Positions 51,644-60,939 of a stretch of DNA of 64,000 nt are shown here, piece by piece. Every line of letters begins with the position of its first letter. Position 1 is the stretch's first letter. The DNA comes from JARRNE01 sp963824085 (GTDB lineage Bacteria; Pseudomonadota; Gammaproteobacteria; Chromatiales; Chromatiaceae). Under the pieces are notes generated by a model. The model saw nothing but the letters and a program-made list of their open reading frames with translations, was not told where the DNA came from and ran no database searches. A program made the position numbers and the translations under genes. Where the stretch lies: positions 620,001 through 684,000 of the forward strand of contig CAWGNT010000015.1 of NCBI GenBank assembly GCA_963824085.1, written 5' to 3'.

Positions 51644-52717
51644 ATGAATCCGATCAAGATCCTGCTCGTGGATGATTCCAAGTCCGCTCGTTACGCCCTG
51701 CGGTTGCAGCTGCAACGCCAAGGGGCAGAAGTCGAGACGGCGGACTCTGCGGAATCGGCTCTCGAGCGGGTCAAGCAGTCGCCTCCGGACGCTGTCTTCA
51801 TGGACCATACGATGCCGGGTATGAACGGCTTCGAGGCGCTGGAGATCCTCAAGGCCGATGCCGGTACGGCGCATATCCCAGTCGTCATGTGCACCTCCAA
51901 TGAAGAACCCGAATTCATGGCTCAGGCCCGCCGCAAAGGTGCGTTGGACATTCTAGCCAAGTCGGCCAGTCCAGAGAAACTGACCGCCCTCCTTGCCCGC
52001 CTGCAGGACGCGGTTGGCGCCGCCGCGGCGCCTCCCGCAGCAGCCGCCGCAACAGCGGCGCCTGCGGCCGTATCGTCGGTAACGGAGACCGCCTCGGAAG
52101 CCGCCCGCCGAGAATCCGAACGCTTCCTCGGCGAGCAGCTCGAGCAACGCCTGCAAACGATGTTGGAGCCACATCTCAAGACGTTGGCAGATAGAGTCGC
52201 AACAGAGGTCCTCGCCCAGACGGAGAAGAAGCTCACCGCCCGCTTGGAATCGGAGACAAGTCGTCTGCAGACGCATGTAGCACAGGCCCAGAGCGAACAG
52301 GTAAGGCTAGCCAGCGATCGAATCCTAAACGACGCCCTGCCAAAGATGGTCCACCGGGAGTTGGAAGACGTTGTGCCGCGCGCGGTTCGGCAACAGCTAG
52401 AGCATGAGCAGACCGGCATTGCTCAAATGGTTCAGGAGCTCATCGACACGACCGTGGACCGGCTGCCGGAAGATCCGACGTTCTTGCGCCGTTTACAGCA
52501 AAGGGGGGCGGCCACGGCCGCAAGCAACGCCCAAGAGACGGTCAGACGCCACGCGCGGGAGGTGGCCGAGGAGACGGCGGCCGGGCACGCGGGGGCGTTG
52601 GCCGAGACCATGCGCAAGGCGACTACCGGCACCAGGCGATTGAGCTACGTGCTCGCCTTCGGCGCCGCTCTGATCGGGATCGCGTCGGCCGCGTTGGTCT
52701 ACCTCCTGCTGCAGTAG
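51644..52717 (+). CDS. Receiver-domain protein with coiled coil and C-terminal membrane anchor
   Basis: 357 residues. Residues 1-120 form a CheY-like receiver: ILLVDDSKSARYALR, phospho-acceptor Asp54 in VFMDHTMPGMNG, PVVMCTSNEE and a conserved Lys in LAKSASPEKL. An Ala/Pro-rich linker (130-150) leads to about 170 residues of charged helix (LEQRLQTMLEPHLKTLADRV and similar) and a final membrane helix (LAFGAALIGIASAALVYLLL). No DNA-binding or enzymatic output domain. Possibly a membrane-tethered scaffold related in design to PilG/PilH-like proteins. AGGGG is 7 bases upstream of the ATG. Confidence 0.8.
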   Translation: MNPIKILLVDDSKSARYALRLQLQRQGAEVETADSAESALERVKQSPPDAVFMDHTMPGMNGFEALEILKADAGTAHIPVVMCTSNEEPEFMAQARRKGALDILAKSASPEKLTALLARLQDAVGAAAAPPAAAAATAAPAAVSSVTETASEAARRESERFLGEQLEQRLQTMLEPHLKTLADRVATEVLAQTEKKLTARLESETSRLQTHVAQAQSEQVRLASDRILNDALPKMVHRELEDVVPRAVRQQLEHEQTGIAQMVQELIDTTVDRLPEDPTFLRRLQQRGAATAASNAQETVRRHAREVAEETAAGHAGALAETMRKATTGTRRLSYVLAFGAALIGIASAALVYLLLQ

Positions 52718-52954
52718 TCGCATAGAACAGCTTGAGCGGTAGCTGCGGACGCCAAGTGGTGCGCACGCCACACGCCGCACCCCATTTTCTGCACGACGAC
52801 CGATCCGAGCACGGACTCTGGGCACCGGCAGTCTTGCCACTGGACACGCCGCCACCCCAGGTGGCTGCAACCGCGGGGCTTGACGCCCATGCATCAAGCG
52901 GGGACACTGCCGGCGTCCCGACCCACCAGAATTCAAGATCAGGAGGACTCATAC

Positions 52955-53317
52955 GTGGCACAAAGCATGAGCGAGATCATGAACCCCAGCAACGTCAACA
53001 AGGACGCGGAGTTTCCGAACGCGCCCGAAGGGTGGACGCGCCAGACAGCCGAAGCGGCGGCGCAGTCCGATGGCATCAAGCTCAGCGCGGATCACTGGGA
53101 AACTATTAAGGCATTGCAGGGCTACTTTGCGCGAGAAGACCGTAACCCGAACGTGCGCGAGCTCCACGACGGCCTCGGCGAACGCTTCCACAACCAGGGC
53201 GGCCTGAAATACCTCTACGAGATCTTCCCCGGCGGTCCGGTGGCCCAGGGCTGCCGGTTCGCTGGCCTAGAGGCGCCCGCAGGCGCCGTAGACAAGTCCT
53301 TCGGCAGCGTCGTTTAG
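52955..53317 (+). CDS. DsrC/TusE-family protein with only one conserved cysteine
   Basis: 120 residues. The DsrC fold is clear: WTRQTAEAAAQSDGIKLSAD, HWETIKALQGYFAREDRNPN, VRELHDGLGERFHNQGGLKY and LYEIFPGGPVAQGCRFAGL. Cys100 corresponds to CysB. Where DsrC ends with the penultimate CysA (PTGCV), this protein reads PAGAV and continues eight residues (DKSFGSVV). DsrC with both cysteines carries trisulfide sulfur; CysB-only paralogues (RspA type) have been proposed to be regulatory. Start is GTG 52955 with AGGAGG eight bases ahead. Followed by a good terminator. Confidence 0.85.
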   Translation: MAQSMSEIMNPSNVNKDAEFPNAPEGWTRQTAEAAAQSDGIKLSADHWETIKALQGYFAREDRNPNVRELHDGLGERFHNQGGLKYLYEIFPGGPVAQGCRFAGLEAPAGAVDKSFGSVV

Positions 53318-53362
53318 CCAAGGGGTCAGACACGCCAGGCAGACCGCCTGCGGCGACGAGTG

Positions 53363-53394
53363 AAAACGGCCGGTGATCCGGCCGTTTTCGTTTG
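53363..53394. terminator. Bidirectional Rho-independent terminator
   Basis: AAAACGGCCGG - TGAT - CCGGCCGTTTT, then CGTTT, 46 bases past the DsrC-like gene. It lies in the 343-base gap to 53661; the rest of this gap is AT-richer than the surroundings (53450-53530) and must hold the promoter of the next gene, but no clear boxes were identified. Confidence 0.85.
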
Positions 53395-53660
53395 GCTCTT
53401 CCCTCTTCCCGCCTCGAATCTGCAACGTCCAACCCCTGTGCGGTGGCCGGTTGTCACAAACTCGTGACCGCGGTCTCAATAATATTCCGGATCTACATGA
53501 GAAATCACAAGAAAAATAGACAGAACGACCTTGTCGTTTGAGGCGCGAGCGACTATCCTCAAAGGCGTTCGCTCCGCCGTAGGTTACTCCGGCCGCTTTC
53601 TCGGTGGCTGCATGGGGCCTGCCAAAATCCACTCTTCAGGGGAAAGGGTGAGAACCGACC

Positions 53661-54614
53661 ATGACTACACAAAACCGCTTCCTCGACGCCGAACTGCCGG
53701 CTGAGCCAGTGTGGCAACCCACCCGGCGCGGCTTTCTTGCCGCCTTGACGTCCTGCTCCGCAGCCCTCCTGTACGGCACCTCGTCGTTCGGCAAGGCAGC
53801 GAGACGCTCGACGTCTTTGCAAACGCAGGTGTTGGCGCTCCTCAAACGCCTGCACCGAGAAGGACTCATACATTCCGGCGAAAGGACGTCCTGGTCCGTC
53901 TACGATTTCACGACCCGGACCAAGCTGGTCACCATAAACGAGGACGCTCCACGCCAGGCGGCGAGCATGATCAAGCCATTCGTCGCCCAGGCATTCTTCT
54001 TCAAAGTTGAGGAATCGCAGGGCGGGCTGCGCTACACGCGCCAAGTACGGCGCACCATGGAGCGCATGATCTGCAAGAGCAACAATAGGGCCACCAATCA
54101 CCTCATCGAGCTGGTTAGCCGGCACGAGAACAACCGAGGTCCCCGGGACGTCGAGCGAGTCCTCAAGAACCATGCACCGGGGATCTTCCGCCAAACTCGC
54201 ATCGTCGAAGAGATCCCGCGCGATGGGAGGACGTATCGCAATCTCGCTTCCGCTCACGACTACAGCCGGTTCCTCTATGCCCTATGGAACGAGCGGCTTC
54301 CGTACGCCGATGAGCTCCGCCACCTAATGGGGCTGCCCAACCGAGATCGCATCTCTTACGGCGTCGAGGCGGTCCCTGACAGCGCTGCGGTCTATGACAA
54401 GACGGGCTCGACCGCCCGCCTCTGTGGGGACATGGGTATCATTGCGGCGCCGGGACGCGACGGGCGGACCTATCCATATACCTTCGTCGGCATCATCGAG
54501 AGACCGTCGAGGGCGAAGAACTACGGCCGTTGGATCACCCGGCGGAGCAATGCAATCCGAGCCGTATCGAACCTCGTCTATCTCCACATGAAGGATCGCC
54601 ACAACTTGGTTTGA
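53661..54614 (+). CDS. Tat-exported class A beta-lactamase-fold serine hydrolase
   Basis: 317 residues. The N-terminal TRRGFLAALTSCSAALLYG looks like a Tat signal. The active site is that of the penicillin-recognising fold: SMIK (SxxK, nucleophile Ser), SNN (SxN) and KTGST (KTG). No clear ExxxN omega-loop of true beta-lactamases was identified, so D,D-peptidase or another role is as likely as antibiotic hydrolysis. AAAGGGTGAG is upstream of the ATG. Single gene, followed by convergent purL. Confidence 0.8.
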   Translation: MTTQNRFLDAELPAEPVWQPTRRGFLAALTSCSAALLYGTSSFGKAARRSTSLQTQVLALLKRLHREGLIHSGERTSWSVYDFTTRTKLVTINEDAPRQAASMIKPFVAQAFFFKVEESQGGLRYTRQVRRTMERMICKSNNRATNHLIELVSRHENNRGPRDVERVLKNHAPGIFRQTRIVEEIPRDGRTYRNLASAHDYSRFLYALWNERLPYADELRHLMGLPNRDRISYGVEAVPDSAAVYDKTGSTARLCGDMGIIAAPGRDGRTYPYTFVGIIERPSRAKNYGRWITRRSNAIRAVSNLVYLHMKDRHNLV

Positions 54615-54788
54615 CCTTGGAAGAGCAGTCGGCGATCAGCCTCCAGCCCTGTCGCGTGGTCACGTCTCGACATTTGGTGCGATCACCCAAGGGGGTGGGC
54701 GACAAGATGGCTTGTTCGGACGCCAACTGTTCGATCTTGACCCACTGGAGGCTGGGGACCGGAAGCCGATAGCTCTCTTCGGATTTGA

Positions 54789-57700
54789 TCACCCCACCCA
54801 GACGCGGGCATTGCGAAAGAGTCGCATCCACGGGCCGTCCTCCTCCCAGTCGCCCGGCCGCCAGGAATACTGGACGGCCCTGAACAGGCGTTCCGGGTGG
54901 GGCATCATCACTGTCACCCGCCCGTCCGCAGTGGTGAGTCCGGTGATGCCTTCCGGAGATCCGTTTGGATTGGCGGGATAGCGTTCGGCGATGCCGCCGC
55001 CGTTTTCGATGTAGCGCAGGGATACGTGCGGCTGCACGGCTCGCAGGTGATCGGAATCCCGCAGCTCCGCGCGCCCCTCGCCGTGGGCCACCACAATGGG
55101 CAGGCGTGAGCCCGCCATGCCCGCCAGCAGCACCGACGGTGTGTCGGTCACCTCCACCATAACCAGCCGGGCCTCGAACTGCTCCGAACGGTTGCGCACG
55201 AAATGGGGCCACTGCTCTGCGCCCGGGATGAGCTCACGCAGGTTGGAGAGCATCTGGCACCCGTTGCATACCCCCAGGGCGAAGGTATCCGGCCGCTCAA
55301 AATAGGCGTGGAACTGATCCCGCGCACGCGGGTTGAACAGAATGGACTTGGCCCAGCCCTCCCCCGCTCCGAGCACATCGCCATAGGAAAAGCCGCCGCA
55401 AGCCGCAAGACCGCAAAAGCGGTCGAGGGTCACCCGCCCGGCAATAATGTCGGACATGTGCACATCCACGCACTCGAAGCCCGCTTGGTGGAAGGCCGCA
55501 GCCATCTCCAGCTGACCATTCACGCCCTGCTCACGCAGGACGGCCAGCGGCGGCCGCAAGCCGCGCCCAATGAAGGGTGCCGCCACGTCCTCCTCCGGGT
55601 CGAAGGGCAGGGTTGCGTTCAAACCCGGGTCCGTGGCATCGGCGATGCGATCGAACTCCTCGCGCGCACACTCGGGGTTGTCCCGTCGTGACTGCATGTG
55701 CAGCGTCGTCTCGGACCATACCTGCTCGAAGGTAGTGCGGGTTGCCGCAAGCACCGACCGGCCTCGGCGGTGGAAGCTGATCTGGTCCTTGTCATCCAGC
55801 GCCCCGATGACGAGGCTGAAGCGTCCGAGTCCCTGGTCTCCGAGCAGCTTGAGCACATCGTCCGTGTCCGTGTGGCGGACCTGAATGACCGCCCCCAGCT
55901 CTTCGCTGAATAAGGCTGCCAGATCGTCGTCCCCGAGCAGGTCGAGATCGACGACCAGGCCGCAGCGCCCCGCGAAGGCCATCTCGCACAGGGTCACGAA
56001 CAAGCCGCCGTCGGAGCGGTCGTGATAGGCGAGGACCAACCCTTCGCGATTCAGGTCCTGCACGGCGGCGAAGAAACGCTTGAGGAGGGCGGGGTCGTCG
56101 AGGTCCGGACCCTCATCGCCCACCTGGCCATAGACCTGTGCAAGGCAGGACGCCCCGAGGCGATTGCGCCCTTGGCCAAGATCGATAAGTATCAGGTCCG
56201 TATCTCCCTGGTCGGCACGCAGCTGCGGGGTCAGAGTGCGCTGAGCTGCCCGAACCGGGGCGAAGGCGGAGATGATGAGAGACAGTGGCGCAGTCATCTC
56301 GCGCCGCTCACCCTCCGGCGTTCGCCAGACCGTCTTCATACTCATGGAGTCTTTTCCCACCGGGATTGCAACGCCCAGTGCGGGGCACAGCTCCATACCG
56401 ACGGCGCGTACGGTCTCGTAAAGCAGTGCGTCCTCCCCCAGGTGCCCTGCCGCCCCCATCCAGTTGGCGGAAAGCTTGACGTCGCCGAGGCCATCAACGC
56501 AGGCGGCGGCCATGTTCGTGATGGCCTCCCCTACGGCCATGCGTCCGGCGGCCGGCGCATCGATGACCGCCAATGGCGTGCGCTCCCCAACGGCCATGGC
56601 CTCGCCCCGCGTGCCCGTGAAGTCGCTCAGCGTCACTGCGACATCCGCGACCGGGACCTGCCACGGCCCAACCATCTGGTCGCGTGCCACCTGTCCCGTG
56701 ACGCTGCGGTCGCCGATGGTGATGAGGAAGGTCTTGCTGGCCACGGTCGGCAACCGCAGGACGCGCAATGCGGCCTCCTCCAGGTCGGCCCCGGAGAGAT
56801 CCAAGGGCGGCTTGTGAAACGGAAATCGATGGGCCTCGCGCAGCATGCGCGGGGGCTTTCCGAACAGGAGCGGCATGGGCATATCGATAGGGTTGTCGCC
56901 GAAAAGGGCATCCCCGAGCAGCAGGCGAGCCTCCGCCGTCGCCTCCCCTACCACCGCATAGGGGCAGCGCTCGCGCTCACAGATGGCCTTTAGGTCGTCC
57001 AGCCTCGCTGCGGCCACAGCCAGCACGTACCGCTCCTGAGATTCGTTGCACCAGATCTCCATCGGCGACATGGCGGGATCATCGCTCGGTACCGCCCGCA
57101 GCTCGAAGCTGCCGCCGCGCCCGGCGTCGTGCACGAGCTCCGGCAAGGCGTTGGAGAGCCCCCCGGCCCCTACATCGTGGATGAACAGGATGGGGTTGTC
57201 CGCGCCACGTCCCCAGCAACGGTCGATCACCTCCTGACAGCGTCGCTGCATCTCGGGATTTGCCCGCTGCACCGAGGCGAAGTCGAGGTCTTCGGCCGAT
57301 GTCCCAGACGCCATACTGGAGGCGGCGCCGCCGCCCAGGCCAATCAGCATGGCCGGCCCGCCCAGTACCACCAGCGGCGTACCGGGCGGAAAGGTACGCT
57401 TGGCGACATCCTCGGCGCGGATGTTGCCGATGCCTCCCGCGAGCATGATGGGCTTGTGGTAGCCGCGCAGCGCCGGGCCCTGTGGCCCGGGCACGGTCTG
57501 CTCGAAGGTGCGAAAATAACCGCACAGGTTTGGTCGGCCAAACTCGTTGTTGAAGGCGGCGGCACCGATCGGGCCCTCCAACATGATGTCCAGAGCCGAG
57601 GCGATCCGCCCGGGCTTCCCGAAGTCCAGCTCCCAGGGCTGCTCCGCACCTGGGATGCGCAGATTCGAGACCGAGAAACCGGCGAGCCCCGCCTTGGGCT

Positions 57701-58682
57701 TCGCGCCCCTTCCCGTAGCCGCTTCGTCTCGGATCTCTCCGCCCGATCCGGTGGCTGCCCCCGGGTCGGGTGCAATGGCGGTGGGGTGGTTGTGGGTCTC
57801 CACCTTCATCAGAAGATGGATCTCCTCGTCGTGCTCGCCGTAAACGTCGTCCACCGGGGAAGGCAGAAAGCGCCGGCCGTTCCATCCCGCGACGACAGCG
57901 GCATTGTCCTTGTACGCGGAGAGGACCCCGTCGGGCGAGTCCTCGGTGGTGTTTCGTATCATGCGAAAGAGGGAGTACCGCTGGCGCTCGCCATCGATCA
58001 CCCAGTCTGCGTTGAAGATCTTGTGGCGGCAGTGCTCCGAGTTTGCCTGGGCGAACATCATGAGCTCCACGTCCGTCGGATTGCGCCCCATGGCCGTGAA
58101 GCTCGCCGTCAGGTACTCGATCTCGTCCCCCGACAAGGCGAGCCCCAGGTCACCGTTGGCCTGCTCGAGCGCCTCGCGGCCGCCGGAGAGCAGGTCCACC
58201 CGCGTTACGCGACGCGCATCGGCCTGCACAAAGAGACAATCCGCGTCGGCCAGATCGAACAGGACAATTTGGGTCATACGATCGTGGAGGACGCGGGCCG
58301 CGGCACTGAGCAGACCCTCGTCTGGAGCTCCCGCGTCGAGCTGCAGGTAGTAGGCCGTGCCCCTTTCCAACCGTCGAATCTTCGAGAGACCGCAGTTGTA
58401 CGCGATGTCGGTCGCCTTGGACGACCAGGGAGAAATGGTCCCCGGCCGTGGCACGACGAGCACCATGCCTCCCTGCGGAAGGTGCTCCGGCAGAGAGGGA
58501 CCGTAGCGCAGCAAGCGGTCGAGCACGGCACGCTCGTCGCCCGAGAGGGTCTGCTCCAGCTCGGCGAAGTGCACGAACTCCGCGTAGACGGTTAGGACTT
58601 GGCCGACCTCGGTCGTCAGCCGCTCTTCGATCTTGCGGATACGAAATGGGGAAAGGGCGGGGGCGCCGCGCAGCACGAGCAT
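54789..58682 (-). CDS. purL: Phosphoribosylformylglycinamidine synthase, large single-chain
   Basis: 1297 residues, equal to the gammaproteobacterial PurL (1295 in E. coli). It converts FGAR to FGAM using glutamine and ATP. N-terminal start MLVLRGAPALSPFRIRKIEE; synthase centre MKVETHNHPTAIAPDPGAAT, GRGAKPKAGLAGFSVS and IHDVGAGGLSNALPEL; C-terminal glutaminase with ACGGFSYGDVLGAGEGWAKS, nucleophile Cys in GVCNGCQML, and MPHPERLF. ATG 58682 chosen over 58757 by alignment to known N termini and an AGGGAG upstream. Confidence 0.97.
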   Translation of the reverse strand: MLVLRGAPALSPFRIRKIEERLTTEVGQVLTVYAEFVHFAELEQTLSGDERAVLDRLLRYGPSLPEHLPQGGMVLVVPRPGTISPWSSKATDIAYNCGLSKIRRLERGTAYYLQLDAGAPDEGLLSAAARVLHDRMTQIVLFDLADADCLFVQADARRVTRVDLLSGGREALEQANGDLGLALSGDEIEYLTASFTAMGRNPTDVELMMFAQANSEHCRHKIFNADWVIDGERQRYSLFRMIRNTTEDSPDGVLSAYKDNAAVVAGWNGRRFLPSPVDDVYGEHDEEIHLLMKVETHNHPTAIAPDPGAATGSGGEIRDEAATGRGAKPKAGLAGFSVSNLRIPGAEQPWELDFGKPGRIASALDIMLEGPIGAAAFNNEFGRPNLCGYFRTFEQTVPGPQGPALRGYHKPIMLAGGIGNIRAEDVAKRTFPPGTPLVVLGGPAMLIGLGGGAASSMASGTSAEDLDFASVQRANPEMQRRCQEVIDRCWGRGADNPILFIHDVGAGGLSNALPELVHDAGRGGSFELRAVPSDDPAMSPMEIWCNESQERYVLAVAAARLDDLKAICERERCPYAVVGEATAEARLLLGDALFGDNPIDMPMPLLFGKPPRMLREAHRFPFHKPPLDLSGADLEEAALRVLRLPTVASKTFLITIGDRSVTGQVARDQMVGPWQVPVADVAVTLSDFTGTRGEAMAVGERTPLAVIDAPAAGRMAVGEAITNMAAACVDGLGDVKLSANWMGAAGHLGEDALLYETVRAVGMELCPALGVAIPVGKDSMSMKTVWRTPEGERREMTAPLSLIISAFAPVRAAQRTLTPQLRADQGDTDLILIDLGQGRNRLGASCLAQVYGQVGDEGPDLDDPALLKRFFAAVQDLNREGLVLAYHDRSDGGLFVTLCEMAFAGRCGLVVDLDLLGDDDLAALFSEELGAVIQVRHTDTDDVLKLLGDQGLGRFSLVIGALDDKDQISFHRRGRSVLAATRTTFEQVWSETTLHMQSRRDNPECAREEFDRIADATDPGLNATLPFDPEEDVAAPFIGRGLRPPLAVLREQGVNGQLEMAAAFHQAGFECVDVHMSDIIAGRVTLDRFCGLAACGGFSYGDVLGAGEGWAKSILFNPRARDQFHAYFERPDTFALGVCNGCQMLSNLRELIPGAEQWPHFVRNRSEQFEARLVMVEVTDTPSVLLAGMAGSRLPIVVAHGEGRAELRDSDHLRAVQPHVSLRYIENGGGIAERYPANPNGSPEGITGLTTADGRVTVMMPHPERLFRAVQYSWRPGDWEEDGPWMRLFRNARVWVG

Positions 58683-59024
58683 CAGTGTCCGGCTCCCTGA
58701 AGGATGACGCGGGGGTGCATGGGGACCAGAATGATACTCGAAGCCCATGTCGACCATGAAACGAACGGCCCGCGCATCCCTCGGGCCGCGGTCGGCTCAA
58801 TCCCGGCGCCCGCTGATGGCAGCGACTAACGTTGCCAGTGCCATCGAACGGCGAGACGGGCGGTTCGGCTCACCCACCTTCGCCCGGCCGCCGCCAGCCG
58901 CAAGAAGATCGTTTACATAGCAATTGCAAGCCTTTATCGTTGGAATGTTTGGTGATGACCAGGCGCTGGGTTGGCCGCGACCACCACGCCTCGCCGCCAC
59001 GGCAGAGGAAGGGCACAGAACCGG

Positions 59025-60443
59025 ATGGCAGACGCAAAGCCCAAATCGGCACACCTGCTGGTCGTTGACGATAACGCCGACCACCTCGCCCTCATTGAGC
59101 GCTGGCTGGTGCTGGAGGGGTTCTCGGTGACCGCCGTGTTGAGCGGCGAGAAGGCACTGGCGGTGCTGGAGTCGAAGCGTCCGGACCTGGTGATTACGGA
59201 TCTGGTCATGAGCGGCATCGACGGCCTGCGCCTCCTGCGCGAGATCCATCGTCACGACCCGGTCCTGCCGGTCATCATCGTGAGTGGGCAGGCGGGTATT
59301 CCCGACGCCGTCAAGGCGACCCACCTGGGCGCGTCCGCCTTCCTCACCAAGCCGATTCAGCGCGAAGGACTGATCTCCGAGGTCGAGCAGGTGCTCGCGG
59401 TTCAGGTCGGCAAAGACGCGCACGACGTCCGTGACTTCGCTCCCAAGATCATCCGGCGCAGCCAGGTGATGGCGGAGCTGCTGGACCGCACCCGCCTGGT
59501 CGCAGGAGTGGACACCACAGTCCTGATCACGGGTGAGACGGGCACCGGCAAAGAGCTCCTGGCGGAAGCCATCCATGCCGCCAGCGCTCGTCACGACGCG
59601 CCGTTCGTCGCCATCAACTGCAGCGCCCTCCCGGAAGAGCTTCTGGAGTCGGAGCTCTTCGGCCACGAAAAAGGGGCCTTCACGGGTGCCATGACCCGTC
59701 ACGAAGGGCTCTTCCAGGCCGCGAACGGGGGCACGCTCTTTCTCGATGAGATCGGCGACATGCCTCTCTCTCTCCAGGCCAAGCTGCTGCGTGTCCTGCA
59801 GGACTTCAAGGTCCGGCCCGTAGGCTCGACCAAGGCGATCCCGGTCGATGTCCGCATAGTCTCGGCCACTCACCACCAGCTGGAGCAGCTGGTGGATCAG
59901 GGGGACTTTCGCGAGGACCTCTTCTATCGCCTGAGCGTCGTACCCCTGCACATGCCCAGCCTGCGGGAGCGCCGCGAGGACATCGCCCCGCTCGTCAATC
60001 ACTTCCTGGAGCGCATCGCCGGGCGGACTTCCCGTCCGCCCAAGCGGTTTGCCCCCGATGCCCTGCGTCACCTCCTCCAGGCCGAGCTGCCCGGCAACGT
60101 GCGCCAGCTGCAGAACGTGGTGGAGCAATGCAGTGTGCTGTCACCGTCGGACGTCATCTCGCCCGCGTTCACCACCCAGGCGCTGCACAGCCGACCGTCC
60201 AACATCCCCACGCTCGACGAGGCCAAACAGTCGTTCGAGCGCCGCTATCTGATCAGCGTGCTGCGCGCGGCGGAAGGCAATGTCACCACGGCGGCGCGCA
60301 TGGCCGGGCGGAATCGCACGGAATTCTACAAGCTGGTTGGACGCTATGAGCTGGACCCCGCACAGTTCCGGCGTCGCAAGACGCCCAAGAAGGGAGAGAC
60401 AGATGACGAGGCTCCGCCGCTCATCGGACAGCAGATGGAGTAG
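59025..60443 (+). CDS. NtrC-family sigma-54 response regulator
   Basis: 472 residues. Receiver domain with Asp59 (DLVITDLVMSGIDG). AAA+ domain: Walker A GETGTGKE near residue 170, GAFTGA near 220 for contact with sigma-54, Walker B GGTLFLDEIGDM, arginine finger region FREDLFYRLSVVPLHMPSLR. C-terminal Fis-type helix-turn-helix VTTAARMAGRNRTEFYKL. Overall arrangement is like GlrR/QseF. No cognate sensor kinase is adjacent; the next gene encodes an Hpt protein, suggesting a phosphorelay. Ribosome site AGGAAGGG lies ahead of ATG 59025. Confidence 0.92.
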   Translation: MADAKPKSAHLLVVDDNADHLALIERWLVLEGFSVTAVLSGEKALAVLESKRPDLVITDLVMSGIDGLRLLREIHRHDPVLPVIIVSGQAGIPDAVKATHLGASAFLTKPIQREGLISEVEQVLAVQVGKDAHDVRDFAPKIIRRSQVMAELLDRTRLVAGVDTTVLITGETGTGKELLAEAIHAASARHDAPFVAINCSALPEELLESELFGHEKGAFTGAMTRHEGLFQAANGGTLFLDEIGDMPLSLQAKLLRVLQDFKVRPVGSTKAIPVDVRIVSATHHQLEQLVDQGDFREDLFYRLSVVPLHMPSLRERREDIAPLVNHFLERIAGRTSRPPKRFAPDALRHLLQAELPGNVRQLQNVVEQCSVLSPSDVISPAFTTQALHSRPSNIPTLDEAKQSFERRYLISVLRAAEGNVTTAARMAGRNRTEFYKLVGRYELDPAQFRRRKTPKKGETDDEAPPLIGQQME

Positions 60444-60449
60444 CGGCCA

Positions 60450-60788
60450 GTGAACGTGAACAAGGGGGCAGCCGACATGGGCGCCGCGTCCGACCATACC
60501 GTTGTCCTGATCGACCCTGACATCCTCGACCTGACCGAGGACTTTCTACGCAGGCGGCGGGAGGCGGTCGCACAGCTTCACGCCCTTATCGACGCATGCG
60601 ACATGGGACAGCTCCGCATCATGGGTCACGAGCTCAAGGGAACTGCCGGAAGCTACGGCTTTCACGCGCTTTCTCGCATCGGTGCCGCCCTCGAAGGGGC
60701 GGCCATCGAGGCGGATGCCGGATGCGCACGCGAGGCGGTGAACCGCATGGCGACCTTCCTCGAACATGTCACGGTCGTGGCCCGTTAG
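60450..60788 (+). CDS. Hpt-domain phosphotransfer protein
   Basis: 112 residues. The Hpt signature is complete: MGHELKGTAGSYGF with phospho-acceptor His60, followed by LSRIGAALEGAAIEADAG. A four-helix single-domain protein that passes phosphate between receivers. It begins 6 bases after the NtrC-type regulator, so the two are cotranscribed and probably partners. GTG 60450 is used; ATG 60477 is an alternative. Confidence 0.88.
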   Translation: MNVNKGAADMGAASDHTVVLIDPDILDLTEDFLRRRREAVAQLHALIDACDMGQLRIMGHELKGTAGSYGFHALSRIGAALEGAAIEADAGCAREAVNRMATFLEHVTVVAR

Positions 60789-60832
60789 GGGTGGAAGCGA
60801 TTGTGTCGAATCTCGGTCATGCGTACATACGG

Positions 60833-60921
60833 CGGGTCGGGTGCGGGGTGGCGGGACCCTCGGCGCCGTGGAGCCTACATGGCTGTATTCACGGCGTGTC
60901 TCGACACCCCGCACCCGATCC
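60833..60921. repeat. Dispersed palindromic repeat, copy 4
   Basis: Left arm CGGGTCGGGTGCGGGGTGGC, right arm CCCCGCACCCGATCC, inverted about a centre near TACATGGCTGTATTC. The left arm is nearly the same as in copy 1. It sits between the Hpt gene and trmO and occupies the upstream extension of the trmO frame. Confidence 0.65.
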
Positions 60922-60939
60922 TCTACGTCACGGCTAAGC

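Noticed and set aside
53661..54614. Antibiotic-resistance beta-lactamase
   Set aside because: SxxK, SxN and KTG motifs are shared by D,D-peptidases; the omega-loop Glu of class A enzymes was not clearly identified, so only the fold is called.
57129..58595. Open frame of 488 codons antisense to purL
   Set aside because: The purL frame is complete and matches the family end to end.
58797..60128. Open frame of 443 codons antisense to the NtrC-type regulator
   Set aside because: The plus-strand frame has all AAA+ and receiver motifs.
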